46,507 nucleotides of DNA from an uncultured Oscillospiraceae bacterium (lineage in GTDB: Bacteria; Bacillota; Clostridia; Oscillospirales; Ruminococcaceae): positions 1-46,507 of the forward strand of contig CAJUAN010000019.1 in the NCBI GenBank assembly GCA_910584715.1, given 5' to 3'. This document shows positions 31,409 to 39,317 of the stretch, one piece after another (within the stretch, counting starts at the first letter, position 1; every line of letters begins with the position of its first letter). The notes beneath the pieces were generated by a model. It was given only the letters and a program-made list of their open reading frames with translations. It searched no databases and was not told where the DNA came from. A program made the position numbers and the translations under genes.

Positions 31409-31549
31409 TTACTTTTTCTTCCCTGGCTTGGTCTGAACCAAGGCGCTTCCGGCAACGGACTTAGAGTCTTTGCCATAGCGACCATCCTTCAAAATCCTGC
31501 TTGCTTTTGTAGCAACAGCCTTTGAAGTTTGCTTGCTGTTTTTTGACAT
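31409..31549 (-). CDS. small basic conserved protein of mobile elements (46 residues)
   Basis: The 46-residue product begins MSKNSKQTSKAVATKASRIL and ends ALVQTKPGKKK. Similar tiny lysine- and serine-rich proteins (V-A-T-K-A-S-x-I-L ... S-V-A-G-S-A-L) are widespread in phages and integrative elements, with no known function. The ATG at 31549 follows GAGGTGATT. A longer in-frame start is not supported. It is the first gene of the leftward phage module. Confidence 0.8.
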   Translation of the reverse strand: MSKNSKQTSKAVATKASRILKDGRYGKDSKSVAGSALVQTKPGKKK

Positions 31550-31641
31550 TTCAATCACCTCACTTCCCTTTTGAAATTGCCCTGTTTCTAAGGCTAATTT
31601 CATTTTATACAAAGTCCGCAGTGAATTAAATACGCCCACTT

Positions 31642-31677
31642 GGGAGGGAGTTGGGGAAGACTTGGGAGAGGATTGGG
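31642..31677 (+). other. G-rich stretch with G-quadruplex potential
   Basis: Five G-runs on the plus strand (31642-31644, 31646-31648, 31653-31656, 31664-31666, 31675-31677) with loops of 1-8 nt match the usual G3+N1-7 quadruplex pattern for the first four. It lies upstream of the 46-residue gene, on its non-template strand complement, so it may affect transcription from this end. Confidence 0.45.
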
Positions 31678-31703
31678 AAAATGATTTTTTCCGAAAAAAG
31701 GCA

Positions 31704-31736
31704 TAAAAAAAGGCCTCCCGCACATGGCAGGAGGCC
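31704..31736 (-). terminator. Rho-independent terminator after the helicase remnant
   Basis: GGCCTCC (31712-31718) pairs with GGAGGCC (31730-31736). Read leftward the stem is followed by TTTTTTT (complement of 31705-31711). It lies 11 bp after the helicase remnant's stop codon. Confidence 0.88.
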
Positions 31737-31747
31737 GTTACGTGGAT

Positions 31748-32944
31748 TTAATCCACGAATAGTTCAGGCATGTTAAATTGTATATCTTGCGCTTCCGTTT
31801 CTACGCCGATATTTCCGCATTTGAGAATACTGCGTCTGATTTTTTTCTCACCATCAACCTCGGTCACATATTTATTATAGTTAGATGGCGTTTGTATGAA
31901 TATTGACGCTTCTCTTGAAAAGCCGTTCTGTTGAAGGAATATCGTGTCCGGGTTTGTCGTTCCGTATTCAACATATTCATACCAGTCGTTGTCAAAATGG
32001 TCAACCTGATGGAATGCCTTATACTCCATAGAGACCTTTCTGAAATAATTTGAAATGCTGAATAGCAACACATTTTCGATGACGCTCAATGATTCGGCAA
32101 TCACGAGGTTTTTATGGTATTTTGACTTTGGATTGTAGCGTTCTGCCACCTTGAACTGCCCTGACCAGACCCCTGTCTCAGGATTGTTCTCCTTGTATCT
32201 CACGGCACTCCCAACAAGGGTACGCAGACCATTGCCGCGAATCCAGCGGAGAAGAATTGTAGAATACCATCTGATTACCGAATCCAGTCTTTGCGTTCCA
32301 GGTTTTCCTATGGTTTGTTTCTCATAGATGTCCCATTTGAATAGTCTGCGTAATTCCATCATGAATGCAACAACGCTTTCAAAATCCACCTCATCGTCCT
32401 CGTTGGTCAATTCAGGGTAAGCGAGTCCGCTGGCGATTGCTTCACGCAGACTCTCCGCTTGGTCATATGAAAGCGTAATATCATCGCTTGTCCGTTCAAC
32501 AGGGAAGTTGTCCATGATACGCTTCTTCTGCTTATCATCGACATATTTTTCAAAAGTCTCCGTCACGGAAGTAACATCTCCTGTTGCCAGATCTCGCATA
32601 TAGATGAGACCGAATTTGCGCAGGGCTTCAAAGTCGGTTTACGTTGCAGCATTATGACAGGAACTCATCTCAATATCACCGTCAGCAAGGTCACGGACAA
32701 GCGCATCCATAAATTTTGCATTTGATTTTATATCTATGGACAGTTCCTGCGGAGGAACATCTGACTTTAACAATTTTGTGTACTGATCCTCCTTCAATTT
32801 ATCATCCTCTCGCACGAGGACTACATTGCCATAAAGGTTGTATTTTATACGCCCAACACGCCCAATAAGGTTTTTGAACTCAACCTCATCCATATTGCCG
32901 GGACCATTTCTGTAGCTTGTTGTGGCTTGACGCGCAAAATGCAA
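31748..32944 (-). pseudogene. C-terminal part of a superfamily 2 (Ski2-like) helicase, cut by the Mu-like prophage
   Basis: From about 32944 leftward the frame gives EFKNLIGRVGRIKYNLYG, the motif VI of Ski2-like helicases, then LVRDLADGDIEMSSCHNAAT, an in-frame TAA (32639-32641), and on in the same frame TDFEALRKFGLIYMRDL to the end. NPDTIFLQQNGFSREASIFI near the C terminus resembles tails of large helicases in defence loci such as Hachiman HamB, but the assignment is tentative. The first two thirds are missing, and the sequence becomes prophage at about 32940. The gene thus carries both a 5' truncation and a stop. Confidence 0.72.
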
Positions 32945-33052
32945 AAAAGTATAAAAACCTAAAAAAGTCTAAAAAGTGGGTAGAAATGGCTATATAACAA
33001 TGTTTAATGCCTAAAAAACACTTAACATGGAAAAATGTGGTGTCAAAAAAAC

Positions 33053-33103
33053 AAAGGCATTTTTAGCTGATTTTTTAGAAATCAACTGGAAATGCCTTTT
33101 TAT
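33053..33103. terminator. long hairpin near the prophage left end
   Basis: AAAGGCATTT (33053-33062) pairs with AAATGCCTTT (33090-33099), with inner pairing of GCTGATTT and AAATCAAC. T-rich tracts lie on both sides, so it could terminate transcripts from either direction and insulate the prophage. Confidence 0.6.
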
Positions 33104-33244
33104 TGTTTGGGGCGTTAAAATAGCGTTTTAATAAAAATCATTATGCCGTTCAAATGGCTTGTTTGCGTTGTTTTATAATTAAAACGGTATTAAAACCCAA
33201 ATTAAATAACGGTAATTTTGCATTATGTAAAATTGGAAATTATT

Positions 33245-33294
33245 ATATGCGAATATGCGAACTAAAAATACATGATATGCGAACTGGTTCGCAT
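33245..33294. repeat. iterated ATATGCGA sites in the prophage left control region
   Basis: ATATGCGA occurs at 33245-33252, 33253-33260 and 33275-33282, and TTCGCAT inverted at 33288-33294. The last two form a GCGAAC-TG-GTTCGC dyad (33279-33292). They are likely protein-binding sites (transposase or host factor). Apart from these and the hairpin at 33053, the 507 bp between 32945 and 33451 hold only A/T-rich sequence and no gene. Confidence 0.55.
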
Positions 33295-33386
33295 TAAATA
33301 TTTAGTGTGCATTATACCCTAAAAATCGCTAAATGTCAATACACAAAACAGAGAAAATATCGTGAAACATTTGTTTATTATATCTA

Positions 33387-33415
33387 TTGATTTCGCAGAA
33401 CTATTGTTCTATAAT
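33387..33415 (+). promoter_or_regulatory. rightward promoter of the small gene facing the repressor
   Basis: TTGATT (33387-33392) and a perfect TATAAT (33410-33415) are 17 bp apart. The start near 33422 is 30 nt before the ATG at 33452. Transcription would run antisense into the repressor gene. Confidence 0.75.
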
Positions 33416-33451
33416 ATAAACAATACATGATTTTTGAAATGAGGGAGTGCT

Positions 33452-33616
33452 ATGTATGACAATTCACAACATCCGGATATAACCACTGATGAATTAATAG
33501 TCTTATTTAGTCAATTATCTGAATCAGATAAACAAGCAGTTCGAGAATTTATTTTTGCAATAAACTCTTCATCAGAGCACGTACCGCCTCTCGATCCTCT
33601 GATTTTAAAGAATTAA
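33452..33616 (+). CDS. 54-residue protein converging on the repressor gene
   Basis: A 54-residue product (MYDNSQHPDITTDELIVLF..., ending PLDPLILKN). GAGGGAGTG lies at good spacing before the ATG, and a strong promoter lies just upstream. The middle LSESDKQAVREFIFAI resembles the tail of XRE repressors, including that of the convergent gene (LKSEDREAVRALMKSL). Its last 68 nt overlap the repressor's 3' end on the other strand. It may be a truncated repressor tail that now interacts with the repressor; this is inference. Confidence 0.55.
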   Translation: MYDNSQHPDITTDELIVLFSQLSESDKQAVREFIFAINSSSEHVPPLDPLILKN

Positions 33617-33863
33617 GCATAGTTATATCTTCCTCGCTAATATTAGAAAACACTTTAGTAGTATTGTTTTCATTGCCGACCAAATAATCAACAGAGCATT
33701 CAAGATATTCAGCAATTTGCTTTATTTTATTTGCAGATGGTTTTTGCATACCTGATTTCCACTGTGAAAAAAGTCCGCTTGAAAATCCTAAATCTTTTGA
33801 CATTTTAGATGGTTTAATTTTTTTTTCTTCTAATTTTTGTTGTATACGTTCTATAGTAGTCAT
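33549..33863 (-). CDS. XRE-family prophage repressor (CI-like)
   Basis: A 104-residue repressor. The helix-turn-helix covers about residues 17-40 (KPSKMSKDLGFSSGLFSQWKSG), followed by NKIKQIAEYLECSVDYLVG. The C-terminal tail (ISEEDITMLNSLKSEDREAVRALMKSL) probably dimerises. It faces away from the early operon and probably binds the TTAG-N4-CTAA sites that overlap the early promoter. There is no peptidase domain, so induction would not be by LexA-type self-cleavage. GGAGGGGGAGG precedes the ATG. Confidence 0.85.
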   Translation of the reverse strand: MTTIERIQQKLEEKKIKPSKMSKDLGFSSGLFSQWKSGMQKPSANKIKQIAEYLECSVDYLVGNENNTTKVFSNISEEDITMLNSLKSEDREAVRALMKSLLQK

Positions 33864-33873
33864 ATTTCCTCCC

Positions 33874-33900
33874 CCTCCGAATTTTTGCGGAGGATTTTTT
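33874..33900 (+). terminator. terminator for the transcript running antisense to the repressor
   Basis: CCTCCG (33874-33879) pairs with CGGAGG (33888-33893), followed by ATTTTTT. On the other strand the same bases cover the repressor's ribosome site. It would stop the rightward transcript from 33422 before it reaches the early promoter. Confidence 0.5.
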
Positions 33901-33963
33901 ATTTAATAACAAATAGCACATTGCACAATTTATTTAACTATAATTTATGCAAACGCACAAATT

Positions 33964-34014
33964 ATTAGTTTTCTAAGAATTTGTATTGACTTTCTTAGAA
34001 AACTAATATATAAT
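33964..34014 (+). promoter_or_regulatory. early promoter of the Mu-like prophage with inverted operators
   Basis: TTGACT (33986-33991) and TATAAT (34009-34014) are 17 bp apart. ATTAGTTTTCTAAGAA (33964-33979) and its exact inverse TTCTTAGAAAACTAAT (33992-34007) flank the -35; the second copy fills the spacer. Each arm contains TTAG-N4-CTAA, itself a dyad. Binding of a dimeric repressor to both would block RNA polymerase. Confidence 0.85.
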
Positions 34015-34121
34015 TTACGTAGTGAATCAAACAGGCGCAGAAATCCCTTGGTTCACGTTGTGAGTACGACATCATTGTACCACAAGAAACTTGAAAAAAC
34101 AATAGAAAGTGAGGAAAATTT

Positions 34122-34355
34122 TTGGAAGAATCAAAAGAACTTACCGAAGCCCTCGGAACGATAGATAATATCGTTGACAGGATCAGCAAACTCATAATCA
34201 ACATTGCTGGCAGCAACGACGATTTTATCTGCACCGAATGTCTGCACACCGCTCACGAGCTTTATGGAATCATGCGGAAATATGCCCGCGAAGAGGACGC
34301 TGACCGCATTTATGAGGAATTCAAAGAAATCACAGGGAGGTATATTGATGACTAA
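34122..34355 (+). CDS. small early prophage protein, unknown function
   Basis: A 77-residue acidic, mostly helical protein (ESKELTEALGTIDNIVDRIS, then a CTECLHTAHELYG segment with two cysteines). TTG start after GTGAGG. It is the first gene after the early promoter, with a ~100-nt leader. In Mu this position holds ner, but no helix-turn-helix is seen here. Confidence 0.65.
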   Translation: MEESKELTEALGTIDNIVDRISKLIINIAGSNDDFICTECLHTAHELYGIMRKYAREEDADRIYEEFKEITGRYIDD

Positions 34356-34665
34356 AGCTCAGTTTATCAGCATAGTATCCGGGTTTATTGACCCGTGTCT
34401 TGCAAATGCTTTTGCAAAGCATGCCGAGAGTAAAGGTTACTTTAACGAAAGCAAATCCGCAGAAAATACATACTCAGCACTGAAAAAGAAAATTGCATAC
34501 GCAAAAAGCACGCCGTCTCCAATAAGAAACCTGTATGAAGCCAAGGGAGCAATAGATATGGCTCATCAGCTCGGAGCGATCACTTGCGATCAGTATTTCG
34601 AGCTCGACCATAAATGTGTATATGAGGGAATAAATAATCCTGAATACATTAAAAAGGAGGACTGA
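34348..34665 (+). CDS. early prophage protein, unknown function
   Basis: A 105-residue protein, no family recognised. It is helical (TKAQFISIVSGFIDPCLANAFAKHAESKG), with a conserved-looking MAHQLGAITCDQYFELDH segment near the C terminus. AGGGAGG precedes the ATG, which overlaps the previous stop by 8 bp. It is part of the early transcript. Confidence 0.65.
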   Translation: MTKAQFISIVSGFIDPCLANAFAKHAESKGYFNESKSAENTYSALKKKIAYAKSTPSPIRNLYEAKGAIDMAHQLGAITCDQYFELDHKCVYEGINNPEYIKKED

Positions 34666-34667
34666 AC

Positions 34668-34883
34668 ATGAATGTAGCAAGAGGATTCCGCCGCAAGCGG
34701 GAGGAAAACGGAATGGAGCAGCAGGAGCTTGCCAAAAGAGCAAGTGTGAGCAGAGCTCTCATATGCTCAATAGAAAAGGGGCAGCGTATGCCGTCATTGG
34801 AGACGGTAATTGCCGTAGCCGAGGTTTTTCACTGTCCAATTGATGAGCTGCTTGACAGAGATATCGAGGAGGTACGCACATGA
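34668..34883 (+). CDS. small XRE-family regulator (Ner-like position)
   Basis: A 71-residue single helix-turn-helix protein (NGMEQQELAKRASVSRALICSIEKGQRMPSLETVIAVAEVF). AAAGGAGG precedes the ATG. It is the only DNA-binding protein of the early operon before the transposase, so it may play the role of Mu Ner, shutting off early transcription or the repressor gene; this is inferred from position. Confidence 0.85.
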   Translation: MNVARGFRRKREENGMEQQELAKRASVSRALICSIEKGQRMPSLETVIAVAEVFHCPIDELLDRDIEEVRT

Positions 34884-35155
34884 AGATCATGAACGAACTG
34901 CCCGGAAACGTTCGGGCGAACATTATGAATCAGCTTGAAAGGCGCGACCTTGAATCGGTGCATATGGGACACGCTTCGCCGCTTGAGGGCGATAACAAAT
35001 ACTTTATCGCCATGGCTCATGAGCGCGATCTCGAAACGCCAAACCGCTATTTGCTTTACATTTACGACAGTGAAGCAGATGATCTCACGTGCTATGCCGA
35101 CTGTCTCACCTACGCCGACGCACTTATCCGCATGGGTGAATATATCAACGAATAG
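34880..35155 (+). CDS. small early prophage protein, unknown function
   Basis: A 91-residue protein. MAHERDLETPNRYLLYIYD and CYADCLTYADALIRMGEYI suggest an alpha/beta fold, but I recognise no family. The start overlaps the XRE gene stop by 4 bp. Confidence 0.65.
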   Translation: MKIMNELPGNVRANIMNQLERRDLESVHMGHASPLEGDNKYFIAMAHERDLETPNRYLLYIYDSEADDLTCYADCLTYADALIRMGEYINE

Positions 35156-35174
35156 CCGAAACGGAGCATAAAAA

Positions 35175-35282
35175 ATGTTCTCGCTGCCGCTCGAATTTTC
35201 CTGCGGAAAACAAGGCATTTTTGCTCCGTCTGCCGAGAATGACCGCTCGGTACTGATGATGGCAGGTCAAGAAAGCTGGTGA
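35175..35282 (+). CDS. 35-residue possible protein
   Basis: The frame begins MFSLPLEFSCGKQG and ends MMAGQESW. ACGGAG lies upstream of the ATG, and the stop is 4 bp before the next start codon, as in a packed operon. There is no homology evidence. Confidence 0.4.
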   Translation: MFSLPLEFSCGKQGIFAPSAENDRSVLMMAGQESW

Positions 35283-35286
35283 GAAT

Positions 35287-35490
35287 ATGACAGAAGCGCA
35301 GTTCCGCGCAAAAATGCTTGGGTACGCTCTGGGTATGGGCAAGGCTTTATGCGAAAGCATGAGCCTTGACGATACAAAAATAGAGCCGGAACAGGTCAGG
35401 AAGAATGTTAACGCCATTCTTGTACTCCTGACCGAGACCGAAGACTTTCTCAAAGCGTTCAATAAAAACGAATGTTCCAACTCTGATTAA
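35287..35490 (+). CDS. small early prophage protein, unknown function
   Basis: A 67-residue helical protein (TEAQFRAKMLGYALGMGKALCES, then PEQVRKNVNAILVLLTETEDFL). The N-terminal pattern T-x-A-Q-F resembles that of the protein at 34348, so the two may be distant relatives. No function is known. It precedes the transposase gene. Confidence 0.6.
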   Translation: MTEAQFRAKMLGYALGMGKALCESMSLDDTKIEPEQVRKNVNAILVLLTETEDFLKAFNKNECSNSD

Positions 35491-35555
35491 TAGTATAACA
35501 GAGTTGGTGCAAAAATGCAAGACTTTTTTAGAAAAATTTTTCGGGAGGTGTGAAT

Positions 35556-37544
35556 TTGGAATATTTATCCGTAAAAGAAGTCGCGGAGCTTAAAGGTTGT
35601 TCCGAACGGTACATACAGAATTGTATCTCTAAGGGCAAGCTTGAAGCCATTGAAAAGCTAAACGCAAAAGGTAAAATAAAGTTTTATGTTCCGATATCCG
35701 CCCTCCCCGACGACATCAGGGCGAAGTACAACAAGCAAAAGCAGCGCGAGCTCGGCTTACAGCCCGAACTTAAAGAACATCCGCCTGAAACGGCGTTAAA
35801 ACAGTGTTCAAACGCTGTTAAAACGCACGTTCCCCAAAAACGTCTTGATGAGTTCACCGAAGCCGAGCGCGAGCAGATCGCCATGTGGTGCGACCTGCTC
35901 AAGGAGTGGCAAGCGGCGCGTGCAAAGTTCAAGTGCAAAACCGAGGCAGACCCGCTCTTTTGCGCGAAGGTCAAGCTGGAACGGGGCATTGACATAAGTC
36001 CCGACATTCTGTACCGTAAGTACCGCGCCTACTGCGAGAACGACTACAGCGGCATCGTGGATAAGCGGGGCGGGTGGAACAGGGGCAAAAGCTGTATCGA
36101 CGACACCGTCTGGAGCATTTTCACAAGCTACTATCTTAATACGCGCCAGCTCAAAGTTGAAAACTGTTACAACAAAACCGTTGCCGTTTGCAGGGAATAT
36201 TATCCCGAACTGGTATGCGGTATCCCCTCGTCGAGGACGTTCCGACGACATATTGATACGATCCCCGACGCAGTTATTGAGTACGGCAGAAAAGGCAAAA
36301 AGGCGTTTATGGATAAATATCTCGAATACGCCGAGCGTGACGTGCGGAATCTCAAGGTCAACGATATCTGGATCGCGGACAACCATACGCTGGACTTTTT
36401 TATGATCTCCGACGACGGCGAGGTGCACCGTCCGTCCATTACAACCTTTATGGACGCTAAAAGCGGCGTTATAGTTGCGGCGGTGCTGTGCGATCACCCC
36501 AACTCGGATACCACGCGTCTTGCTCTGCGCTCCGCTATACTTCAAGGCTTCGGTATCCCAATGGGCGTTTACTTTGACAACGGTTCGGAATTTTTGGCGG
36601 GAGACCTTGCGGGGCGCGGACACCGCAAAAAAAGCGACTGGCAAAAGGTCGAGATTCCCGTCCAAATCTTATCCCTGCTGGGAATAGAGATGATAAACGC
36701 CCTGCCGAGAAACGCCCGTGCAAAGCCTATAGAACGTTTCTTCTATACTTTTAAGGAACATTATTCCAAATCCGTCGAAAGCTACTGCGGCGGTAAACCC
36801 GACGAACGTCCCGAGGAATGCAGCCGTCTTGTGAAAGAGCGGAAGCTCATCACCGATGAGGAACTGCGTGAAATATTGCCTGTATTTATCAAAGGACACA
36901 ACAGCGAACTTTACGGCGGCAAGGAAAAACGTTACAAAAATATGAAACACATCGACGTATGGAACGAAGCAGTAAGGTCCGGAGATATTGAGTTCCGAAC
37001 TACCGACGCGGCTAACCTTACGCTGCTGATGAGACGTACCACAAGGGTGCAGAAAATCAAGCGTAACGGCGTGTTTATCGAATGGGCGGGACGGAAAATC
37101 TGGTATAAGGACGAAAATACTGTGTTCCATGCCAATGAGGAGGTTTACGTCCGCTTTGACCCCGCCGACCTTCGGGAGGTGCAGGTGTATGAAAAGGATA
37201 CGGACAGATTTTTGTATACATATTCCTGCGCCGATTACCTCAGCGTGCCGTTTGTAGGCGCGGAAAAAGAGGATATCCAGGCCCTTATGCGTAATCAGAG
37301 ACAAGCGCGGAAAGCAGTCAAAAGATCGCTTGACGATTACCAAAAATTCGACGCGGTATCCCTGCTCAAGGCAGAGCTTCTCCGCGCGGAACAGAATTCC
37401 GCGGGGTACGAGATCGCAAAGCCGGACAGCTTTACTCCCGTTATCGCAAACGAGCTCGAGGCAAGCGGCATGAAAATTACAAATGTTAAGTTTGCAGACC
37501 TGAAGCGTCTAAACGACGTTCAGGAAAAATCGAAAGGAGCATAG
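35556..37544 (+). CDS. MuA-like DDE transposase
   Basis: A 662-residue protein. The N-terminal helix-turn-helix (SVKEVAELKGCSERYIQNCI) is a Mu/MerR-type DNA-binding domain. The rve catalytic core has Asp275 (IWIADNH), Asp341 (YFDNGSEF) and Glu393 (KPIERFF), and a Mu C-terminal beta-barrel region follows (RRTTRVQKIKRNGVFIEWAGRKIWY). It joins phage ends to target DNA for integration and replicative transposition. The TTG at 35556 is chosen because GGGAGG lies 7 bp upstream; the GTG at 35550 is too close to that site. Confidence 0.95.
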   Translation: MEYLSVKEVAELKGCSERYIQNCISKGKLEAIEKLNAKGKIKFYVPISALPDDIRAKYNKQKQRELGLQPELKEHPPETALKQCSNAVKTHVPQKRLDEFTEAEREQIAMWCDLLKEWQAARAKFKCKTEADPLFCAKVKLERGIDISPDILYRKYRAYCENDYSGIVDKRGGWNRGKSCIDDTVWSIFTSYYLNTRQLKVENCYNKTVAVCREYYPELVCGIPSSRTFRRHIDTIPDAVIEYGRKGKKAFMDKYLEYAERDVRNLKVNDIWIADNHTLDFFMISDDGEVHRPSITTFMDAKSGVIVAAVLCDHPNSDTTRLALRSAILQGFGIPMGVYFDNGSEFLAGDLAGRGHRKKSDWQKVEIPVQILSLLGIEMINALPRNARAKPIERFFYTFKEHYSKSVESYCGGKPDERPEECSRLVKERKLITDEELREILPVFIKGHNSELYGGKEKRYKNMKHIDVWNEAVRSGDIEFRTTDAANLTLLMRRTTRVQKIKRNGVFIEWAGRKIWYKDENTVFHANEEVYVRFDPADLREVQVYEKDTDRFLYTYSCADYLSVPFVGAEKEDIQALMRNQRQARKAVKRSLDDYQKFDAVSLLKAELLRAEQNSAGYEIAKPDSFTPVIANELEASGMKITNVKFADLKRLNDVQEKSKGA

Positions 37545-37632
37545 GTTTGAAAATCAAAGATTTTCAAACTGTGAGTTTTGCTTTTCGGACTGCCGTCCGA
37601 AATTTGCTTCGCAAACCGCAAAACTCAGAAAG
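37545..37632. repeat. palindromic element between transposase and ATPase genes
   Basis: A perfect hairpin GTTTGAAAATC (37545-37555)/GATTTTCAAAC (37559-37569) is followed by a stem TGAGTTTTGC (37572-37581)/GCAAAACTCA (37618-37627). The latter encloses two smaller hairpins, CGGAC/GTCCG (37586-37599) and TTTGC/GCAAA (37603-37615). The whole could fold as a hairpin plus three-way junction. It sits exactly between the transposase stop and the ATPase ribosome site. Confidence 0.75.
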
Positions 37633-37642
37633 GGGAATATTT

Positions 37643-38815
37643 ATGAGCATTGATTTGAAACGACTCCGCGGCGGCTACGCCGAGCTTACGGCGGAGTTCG
37701 GGGAAAAGGGCGCGGCTATCGTGGCGGGGATACCCCCGAAGTCCGTCGAGGAAACGCTTGACGGAAAGAACGCCTACACGGAGAACCTTGAAAAATTTCT
37801 CGGAGCCCGCGCGGCGGCGTACAGCTTTTACCCGGAGGAACATCGGGAACAGCTTTTGAAGCTTGAACATTTTATCGTAGAAAGCGGCAGCGCGGAAAAG
37901 GCGGCGAAGGCTCTCGGCGTAAGCAAGGGTACCATTTCATACATACGGAGCTGCAAGTACAAGGGCGATGTGGGAAAGTTTTTCGCCGATTTTGCAAGCT
38001 ACCTGAAGCTGAAGCAGGAAAAGAGATCGCGCCCCTACAAGGGCACCGGATACATGCCGACCTCGGTATCCGAGTATATGTATCAGGTGATCCGCGGCGT
38101 GCATATCGCCGGCGACTGCGAGATCATAACGGGAGATACGGGCGTGGGGAAGTCCCGTACCATAACGAAATATGCCTCGGACTATCCCGAAAGCACTGTT
38201 GTGGTGACCCCCACAGTTGCCGACGGTTCCGCTGTAGGCATACTAAAGATGATAGCCGAACAGCTCGGCATAAGCGACGCTGACGGAATGGAGAGGCTTC
38301 CGCACCTTACCCGAGCAGTGATGCCGAAGCTTCATGACGGTATGCTGATAATCATTGACGAAGCGCAGCACCTTAAATTCCCGGCCATAGATCATCTGCG
38401 GAGCATATCGGACAAGTTTACCGACCGCGGCGAGACAATGGGGGTATGCTTTGTGGGGAATCCCTCGTTTATGCGGCATTTCGACGATAAGAAGCTTCCC
38501 GTCACGGGACAGGTTTTCAACCGCGCGAATCTCCGACCCTACATAAAGGCGTCCGATATTAAGATCGAGGATATACGGCTGCTGTTTCCGGAGCTTTCCG
38601 CCGAAAAAAATACCGCCGAGATAAAATTTCTGTACGCCGTAGCCCAGACCAACGGCGAGGGCATACGCAGGGCGATAAACTTTTACAGGTCGGCGTACAA
38701 CATGGACGGCAGCAACGTAACCATAGACAGGCTCGCGGAGCTGGCACAAACGGGATATCTTAAGCTTCCAAACATCGGGAATCTAATCAAGAGACTGAGG
38801 GAGGAATCTGCATGA
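37643..38815 (+). CDS. MuB-like AAA ATPase (target-DNA activator)
   Basis: A 390-residue protein. The N-terminal region has a helix-turn-helix-like segment (AEKAAKALGVSKGTISYIRS). The ATPase domain has Walker A GDTGVGKS (164-171) and Walker B MLIIIDEAQHL (Asp239-Glu240), with FVGNPSFM as a sensor-like strand. MuB binds target DNA and activates MuA. The ATG at 37643 has AGGGGA upstream. A TTG start at 37547 would translate through the palindromic element and is unlikely. Confidence 0.9.
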   Translation: MSIDLKRLRGGYAELTAEFGEKGAAIVAGIPPKSVEETLDGKNAYTENLEKFLGARAAAYSFYPEEHREQLLKLEHFIVESGSAEKAAKALGVSKGTISYIRSCKYKGDVGKFFADFASYLKLKQEKRSRPYKGTGYMPTSVSEYMYQVIRGVHIAGDCEIITGDTGVGKSRTITKYASDYPESTVVVTPTVADGSAVGILKMIAEQLGISDADGMERLPHLTRAVMPKLHDGMLIIIDEAQHLKFPAIDHLRSISDKFTDRGETMGVCFVGNPSFMRHFDDKKLPVTGQVFNRANLRPYIKASDIKIEDIRLLFPELSAEKNTAEIKFLYAVAQTNGEGIRRAINFYRSAYNMDGSNVTIDRLAELAQTGYLKLPNIGNLIKRLREESA

Positions 38816-39000
38816 GATACACGGTAAATCTGAGGATCACAGCTCACAATTACGTTGTCGCCGAGCCTTACGAAGTAAGCGCGGGAAACCCAAAGTCCGC
38901 GGAATCCATTGCCGCGGCGTTGGCGATGGACAAGCACGGACGTGACAATGTTACCGAGATAACGGTCATATCGGTATCGGAGGTGAGACAAAATGCGTAA
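38812..39000 (+). CDS. small early prophage protein, unknown function
   Basis: A 62-residue protein with a strand-rich N terminus (RYTVNLRITAHNYVVAEPYEV) and helix SAESIAAALAM. The start overlaps the ATPase stop by 4 bp; the stop overlaps the next start by 8 bp. No family is recognised. Confidence 0.65.
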   Translation: MRYTVNLRITAHNYVVAEPYEVSAGNPKSAESIAAALAMDKHGRDNVTEITVISVSEVRQNA

Positions 39001-39184
39001 ACATGAGATCGTCCGCGATGCGATCTTAGTCGTGCTGGGGGCTTGTCTGTACGGCTTTTGCGGAGCGGCTCTTGAAGCATACGGGAGCCGGGCGGCGGGG
39101 AATATCGGCGGAGAGGTTTTTGTCCTGCCGCTTATGGCGGGGCTTGTATGGCTTGGGTGGGAGCTGAGGAATTATCATAAATAA
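38993..39184 (+). CDS. small membrane protein of the prophage
   Basis: A 63-residue protein with hydrophobic stretches at about residues 9-28 and 41-56, so one or two membrane segments. Its function is unknown. A G/C-rich hairpin (GGCGGGG/CCCCGCC near 39188-39206) follows the gene and could limit transcription; the next 110 bp are empty. Confidence 0.6.
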   Translation: MRKHEIVRDAILVVLGACLYGFCGAALEAYGSRAAGNIGGEVFVLPLMAGLVWLGWELRNYHK

Positions 39185-39317
39185 CTTTGGCGGCGGGGGC
39201 TTCCCCGCCCCGCCTTAATGCGGCTCGGTACAAGGCTCAGCCTTGCCGAACGGTGACAAGCCCGTAAGCCTTTAGGGTACGCAGAGTCAAGGAAAAAATC
39301 AACCGGGAGGTAATAAT

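Noticed and set aside
35808..36665. Long 285-codon open frame opposite the transposase gene
   Set aside because: It is the antisense shadow of a clear DDE transposase, with no ribosome site or family motif.
37547..37642. Longer N terminus for the MuB-like protein from a TTG at 37547
   Set aside because: It would translate through the palindromic element, and the ATG at 37643 has a proper ribosome site.
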